Assembly (NCBI GenBank): GCA_021029095.1
Contig: JAJOHG010000250.1
Coordinates: 1 to 37,070, forward strand
Direction of reading: 5' to 3'
Source: Phellopilus nigrolimitatus
Taxonomy: Eukaryota; Basidiomycota; Agaricomycetes; Hymenochaetales; Hymenochaetaceae
Length of the DNA stretch: 37,070 bases
The notes beneath the pieces are model-generated. The model was not told where the DNA came from, ran no database searches, and worked only from the letters and a program-made list of their open reading frames with translations. How positions within the stretch are numbered: position 1 is the first letter of the stretch; each line of letters opens with the position of its first letter. Below are positions 31,714-37,070 of this stretch, piece by piece. The position numbers were made by a program, and so were the translations under genes.

Positions 31714-32297
31714 CTCTGAAGAGCTGTATAACTGCTGTCGACAGTCGAGACAAATTGTGCCCACAGCTGAGTAGGGATGAACTTGAAGAACGCGTTACTT
31801 GTCAGTGCTTTGGATGACGCGATTTTCCAGTGCGATGCGCCTCAAGCTCGACGTTACAGTAGTTGCAGAAAAAGGTCTAACGAGTAAGGATTTGAGGACC
31901 ACAGGTGGCTTCAGCTGAAGTCCGGCGCTGCTCGTGGACGACGCGAAAAATGTGGAACCAGTTCAGCGCGACGCGTCGATCTGTCGGACATCGAAATTTG
32001 AAGCCGCGCTCAAGCCAAAAACTCATGTCATCAAAAATAACATAGTATGCAATGGGTGGATCAGATACAAGCTAAGTAAAAATGGGGTATTACATGCATA
32101 AGTCTGTCTGTACAAAGCCGTGGGTCATTAATAATACATGCAATAGTACGTTCCGTGCCATGGATGGTGAGGGGTGATTACACATGCAAGGGAGCAAAGC
32201 AAAGACCGCGTTGAAGCGTGCACTAAGAAAAAATGCGAAAAAGCGAAGAACACAAGCTAATAACAGGAAAAACGAAAAAGTAGAGAAGGAGGAGCCA
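31714..32297. other. Intergenic region upstream of the F-box gene
   Basis: No gene recognised; presumed F-box promoter and KHA1 3' UTR. Confidence 0.4.
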
Positions 32298-35200
32298 TTA
32301 CTCGTCTTGCAAATGATTGGCCGCTTGCATGACCACAAGCCCGGCATTGCACCCGGCGATAACAAGTGCGGTTGCGACGTCGCCAATCGTCTTCTTCACC
32401 TCGCTTCCTACTGCGCCGTGCGTCTCCGCGAGTGCCTTGAGCTCTGCGTGGTGGTCCTCGACCGCCAGACGCCGCGAGCGCCCGAGCACAACGATCGGGC
32501 TCTTCTCGTGCGCCGCGGCGTGCCCCATTTGCGCCATTGTTTGCTCTATGATTGCCTGCAGGGGTGTCGGTGACGCGAGCTCCGAGAACGTCATACGCGT
32601 CAGCGCCTCGATGACCCGTGGAGGGTAAGTCTCGCCTGCCGGGGGTGTTGCATAGCGCGCCCAGGCGATGTTGTCGGCTGTCTCTGATTGCAGACGCGTC
32701 TGCGTCGTAAAGTGGCCGTAAACAGTATCCGGGTGTCCAGTCATCTGGTAGTGTCAAGTTACATCAGTCAAAATTCTAACCAAGCCAGTCGATCAGGTCC
32801 ACTCACAGATCCTACAGTGAGTCCATTTGCTCTAATGTTCGCTGCAAGCTGGGCACTCTCTTGTTCATCCATCCCAATCGAATGTGCGGCAGCCGGTCTG
32901 TCCAGCGGCGTCTCATCAAAATTAGAATCGGACTTCGTCACTCTCACTATTGTCGCAGATGTCTTCGGATTTGCGCAAAGCTGCAACACAAACTCGAGAG
33001 CAAGGCGATCGTCCGGCCCCCCGAAGAATGGCAACAGGATGTGCTGTTTACCACAGCGAGATTTCACGTCGGACGTACCCACCCGCGTCCGGTCGACGCG
33101 GTCGACATACAGTGCCACATCGGTATGGCACTGCGCAAAAACACCACGAATGAATTGCGAATGGACCACAGACGCTGACTTGTCAATCGACGAGTTTCCG
33201 AACAGCATCTCGAAGGGGTTATGGAATGGACTTGTTGGTACAGCAGGAGTAACCGGCGCGTCTGCGTCGCGAGTAATGGATACGGAAGGCGGTAGCCAAG
33301 GAACTAGAACAAGCTGGGACATGTTCCCCCGAGCGCGGTCCGCCACGCGGGAAGCGAGATCTCCGAAGGTGACGACAGACAGAGATGAAGAAATGGACAT
33401 ATCATTCAGGTCACCAAATGTCTTGAATACAGCCAGAAGAGGATCAGTGTGAATGAGCTGGTCTGCCACCGAAGACTTCATTACTGCAGAAGTACGATCC
33501 GAAAGTTCCATGAGACGGAGAGCATCGATAGTAACATTCGGAGTACCGTTCTTCGAGGCGCGAGAGGTGCCATCTGAAGAGATTGTTCTCGTTTTCTTCA
33601 GAGTCTCACCATCATTCTCCTTCTCGGAGTATGGAGGTGGGTGAATCAGCTGAGTTAGCGTCATCATTCCCGGTAAATGTTCGATCCTGTCAAGAACGAC
33701 CGTGAAGCGGCTTTTCCACGTTTCGTCGCCATCTTCCGAGAGCTGCTTCTGCAAGCCTTTCTCTGTCTCCTCTGCAGAGGGTTTATCTGCGGATGCGGAA
33801 TAATCCGCGCCCGTGGCCGAGGCCCGTTTTCTTACTTCCGGAGGATAGAGAAGCATGACCGAGGGCGTGGTAATGAAGGTCAAAAGGAGCGCCTCAAAGA
33901 CAAACATAGAGAAAACACGCTGATAAAAATCATGTAAGTCAACTCCCTGATCACGGGTGTGTAGGTTACGTACCGGCGAAAGAACCCCAGCAGACAGACC
34001 AACATTAAGGACAATGAGCTCGACAAGACTACACGAAGTATCATGTTAGTAGGCAATGTAGGAAGAAAGGATCTTGCCTGAACACACCCTTTACAACTCA
34101 TGAGAGCGCCAATCGAACTTGCCTCGCGCCATCCGAATCCTGAGAGTCTGGCTGCAACAGAGCAGCCTACAAATTTGCCGAAGTATGCAAGGGAACAGAT
34201 AGCGATTGTAAACCCCCAAATGGTCCCGCTATTCAGTAGACCCAAGTTTGTCGAGAGTCCGGATAGCGTGAAATACTGCAAGTGGGACGCTCAGCCCCAA
34301 GACGGCAATAGAAGGAAAACTGACTATACTTACAAGTGGTAAAAATATAATAGAAACCATGTCTTCGAGTTTCTCAGTCATCGCAATAGCCAGCCCGCCT
34401 TCGCGTGGGACGACCAAACCGGCCAAGAAGCCACCTTAGATAGAAGTGGCTTGTTAATAAAAGATCGAAGCTCGCTATTATTAATTAACATACCAAAAAT
34501 AGCGTGCACGCCAATGATATCGGTGAAAAAGGCAGATCCGAAGGTCATGATTATCGTCGCAGTCATGAAAGACATAGAAGGACCGTTCTCAATGGAACCC
34601 GTGTGCTTCGCAAACCACAAAAAAGCCCGCTTCACGGGAAAGAGCAATAATAGCGCCCAGCCGACAGCCGTAAGGAGAATCCACAGTGCGCTGAGACCCG
34701 ATGACGCGTTAACCAGGGCAACGGAGAGCGCGAGGAGCGTCCAGCCAATGATATCGTTCCCGACACCAGCAGATAACACCACTATACCGACAGTCGTGTC
34801 AACGAGCTTCAGCTCAGTGAGGATGCGGCACAGGACCGGGAACGCCGTGATCGAGTACGCGACACCTGTGAAGAGCATGAAGTTTGTGTACACGACGTTC
34901 GGGTCGACAAACGTGTGGTAGAGCGGAACGGAGAGACCCGCACCCAGGCCGAACGGCAGGACCATGCCGCCCAGCGCAATGGGCAGCGAGAAGCGCGCGT
35001 TCTTCTTAATGATGCTCGTGTCTATCTCCAGACCAACGAGGAAGAGAAAGAGGACGAGACCGATGTTCGCCACGAGCGAGAGGTAGGGCAAAGACTGGGA
35101 CGGGAAGATGTGCTCGGTGAAACCTGGTATGTTGCCGAGCGCCGTCGGCCCCAGGATAATACCGCCCAGAATCTCTGCAAGGACCTTTGGCTGCTTCAAA

Positions 35201-35540
35201 TGGCGTAGACCGAGACTCAGCAGCTGGGCGGTCATGATAATGATTCCTGTGTGGCGATCATGTCAGAATAAAGTCTGCGCCGCCCGCCACCCACCCGACG
35301 TCGAGCTCATCACACACTCACCGACTTGAATAACCCATATTCGAAATGGGTCGGACGGGTTGTATTGGGTCGGGTCCTTGCCATCGAGTAAACCACCCTG
35401 AAAAGACAAAGAAGAAATGAGCATCGCGCTAAGTCAGATAAGCCACCGTGCCACCGAAGTCTACGAACCTCTTGAGTAGCCGCTCTGCGATGTATCGAGC
35501 TCGCAAGGTCCACAATTGTCCTCGAGAACTCTCCGGACAT
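32298..35540 (-). CDS. kha1: Potassium/proton antiporter KHA1 (CPA2 family)
   Basis: About eight exons give roughly 930 residues, close to yeast Kha1 (873). MSGEFSRTIVDLASS and a GGLLDGKDPTQYNPSDPFR exon precede the membrane domain: VLAEILGGIILGPTALG, GLVLFLFLVGLEID, GVAYSITAFPVLCRILTELKL, the ion-binding GNDIIGW, GVHAIFG|GFLAGLVVPRE across an intron, YFTLSGLSTNLG, and CKG|LVELIVLNVGL. A long cytoplasmic tail follows with the nucleotide-binding-like part, HILLPFFGGPDDRLALEFVLQL and SPIVVLGRS. The family exchanges K+ for H+ in Golgi or endosomal membranes. The frame is continuous with standard short introns; no break seen. Confidence 0.92.
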
Positions 35541-35890
35541 GGTAAAGATGGTGGTTAAGAGAAAGAGGGGTAGTTGGAGGAACGTGTTGAAGAGGGGGCT
35601 ATGTTCAACTGCTCATGTAGACAGACTCAGAGTACGCGGTGGTAGCTTGGCAAAGGCTTTTCGGCGCTAGCGCATTTATATCACTTCCGGCCCCTTTTGT
35701 GGACCCGCCACACAGATTGAACACAGATTGCATGTAATAAATTTACTCTTGAAACGCATGTACGGATAACGCGTAAGGTCGTGAGAGACAAGTATAAGAA
35801 ATAAGACGTATGCAAAAATAAAGTAAGAAGAGCAAGAAAGAAGAGACGAGGCGAAACGAGAGTGGTCATATAAAAATAATCCGTGCGCAT
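35541..35890. other. Intergenic region between KHA1 and the SPRY gene
   Basis: Nothing recognised beyond the presumed KHA1 promoter and SPRY-gene 3' UTR. Confidence 0.4.
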
Positions 35891-36874
35891 TTACGCAACC
35901 CGCGAATAACTCGGGAGCTCCTCCCCGGGCCCCTCGCCACTGCTCCCCGCCATTCTCCCCACATGTCCATCCACCTGCCATCCCCATTCTCTCGCGGGTA
36001 TCCATCGGAACAGGTGCGCCTCGTTGTCCCCGCTAAAATTCACTATAAACCGATTCGCGCCTGGCCCGCCCACGCCATCGCCGCGTACACGTCGTGGCGC
36101 GTGCGGGGGAGATATAATCCCCGGAACGCGTCCGCGAGTCGCTTGCCATTATGCGTGTAGAAGAGGCTCTTTGTTGCAAAACTGTATCCGCAGCCAAACA
36201 CGTCGCCCGCCGCGAGAGTGCGCAAGCGTCCATCGTACGGTCTCCCACCACGCGGATCCTCGAAGAATTTCTGCATGTCGTCCAGGTGGAGCCCCGCACT
36301 CAGCCGGTTCCATCCGGGGAAGCGATATTCGGGGTAAGGGAGGCAGCTTGTGCCTGTAACATGCCGAGAGAGGCTAGTAATTAGACATGGAGGGCTAACC
36401 AGCTGTAGTTGGCCGGGAGTACGCACCGATGGCGATAACGCCGTCCATCTTCAAAACCGTAACTTCATAATATATGCCCTCCTTGCCCTGGACATCGTAC
36501 AGCCCCGCCATGATTGGGTAGTTGCTGAAAATACAGGCGTCGCCACAGCCCGGCTCTGTCGCGACCTCGACGACCTTCGGGGCTCCCTTCGCATCGCTCT
36601 GCACGTCCCTGATCGTGCCCCGGAAACGCGAAAGGCTCGGCGCGACGAGTCCCCATGCCTTGCAGCCCTCTGCGCGGATGCGGTCGACGTCGGATGAAGC
36701 AAGAAGCCTGGGCGTCCGCGGGTGTTCCGCGCAGAATGCCTCGGCCTTCTCAAATTCATCTTCCGGAGCCTCATTCAAGAGCCCAAAAGTACGCGAGCGC
36801 TCGACTGCAGGTGTCCAGGCAGGCGGTTCGTCGGAACTAGTTTGGGGGCGAAGATGTTTTGAGAACCAACCCAT
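35891..36874 (-). CDS. SPRY-domain protein (Ear1/Ssh4 or RanBPM-like), with apparent frameshift
   Basis: Starts MGWFSKHLRP; an upstream extension to 36928 is less likely. Exon 1 runs to the intron near 36360-36430. The SPRY domain is spread over YPIMAGLYDVQGKEGIYYEV, then PEYRFPGWNRLSAGLHLDDMQKFF, GDVFGCGYSF and LFYTHNGKRL. The last beta-strands (ANRFIVNFSGDNEAHLFRW) lie in a different frame from the preceding part, with the switch near 36078 and no room for an intron, so one base seems to be lost there (or two gained). The tail ends ELPSYSRVA, reminiscent of PY motifs that bind Nedd4-type ligases in Ear1/Ssh4 adaptors. If the shift is real the protein ends at ...GQARIGL, losing the end of the domain. 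Confidence 0.78.
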
Positions 36875-37070
36875 GTCAGTGCCTGTTACTAAGTCGACGT
36901 CGATAGAGCCACGGCAGCGCCAGTCCAAGGCTTATTATACGACGGCTGCATTTGATTGTTTATAGCTGTTCAGTCGAGGAACTAAACAATTGATAGGCAT
37001 ATCGCCTTCAAGAGATCCAGCCGAGATTGTAGTCCGAGAGAGCTCAATTAGCTTCTAATGAGAGTGTACA
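36875..37070. other. Upstream flank of the SPRY gene
   Basis: Presumed promoter; no gene recognised before the window ends. Confidence 0.3.

Overview
The window is nuclear DNA from a filamentous basidiomycete, very probably a mushroom-forming Agaricomycete. Genes carry many short introns of about 41-70 bp. The set includes a FunK1 fungal-type kinase, F-box/LRR-type and RING-H2 proteins of agaricomycete style, a basidiomycete seven-helix membrane family, and clear NOP56, KHA1 and SPRY-protein orthologues. No rRNA, tRNA, CRISPR array or intact transposon was recognised.

Region 1 (about 1.7-6.9 kb) is the most interesting part and reads as an undescribed Kex2-repeat, UstY-type peptide (RiPP) gene cluster. 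It holds a tiny secreted precursor whose four 14-residue repeats, each starting with a dibasic site, carry the same DLKKLMDF core (1680-1990, -). Next come an alpha/beta-hydrolase of the proline-iminopeptidase (S33) type (2583-3555, -), a UstYa-family (DUF3328) protein with degenerate HxxHC motifs (4263-4913, -), a single-pass But2-C-like protein (5091-6040, +), and a second UstYa-family protein with both HxxHC motifs intact (6171-6851, -). The working model is that the precursor enters the secretory pathway, Kex2 and carboxypeptidase cut and trim the repeats, the membrane-anchored UstYa pair oxidises the cores, and the hydrolase(s) process the ends. That model is inference; the domains and repeats are visible in the sequence.

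Region 2 (about 7.0-14.3 kb) is a duplication zone. A seven-helix membrane protein gene is present twice in inverted orientation (7020-8297 - and 12052-13323 +), the hydrolase gene is repeated (10025-10994, -), a truncated UstYa relic lies at 9751-9875, and a non-coding repeat of about 0.75-0.8 kb occurs directly repeated at both edges (9002-9750 and 13506-14320). The cluster has evidently been partly duplicated and then eroded.

Region 3 (14.7-22.8 kb) has a large low-complexity RING-H2 protein (-), a FunK1 kinase (+) and a probably broken membrane-protein gene (+). An inverted repeat of about 180 bp occurs at 610-784 and 18558-18754, bracketing the cluster and the RING gene.

Region 4 (23.0-37.0 kb) is mostly ordinary chromosome, all on the minus strand: an HSL-type esterase, NOP56, a DHA1/HOL1-like MFS transporter, an F-box protein, the KHA1 potassium/proton antiporter, and a SPRY-domain protein with an apparent single-base frameshift.
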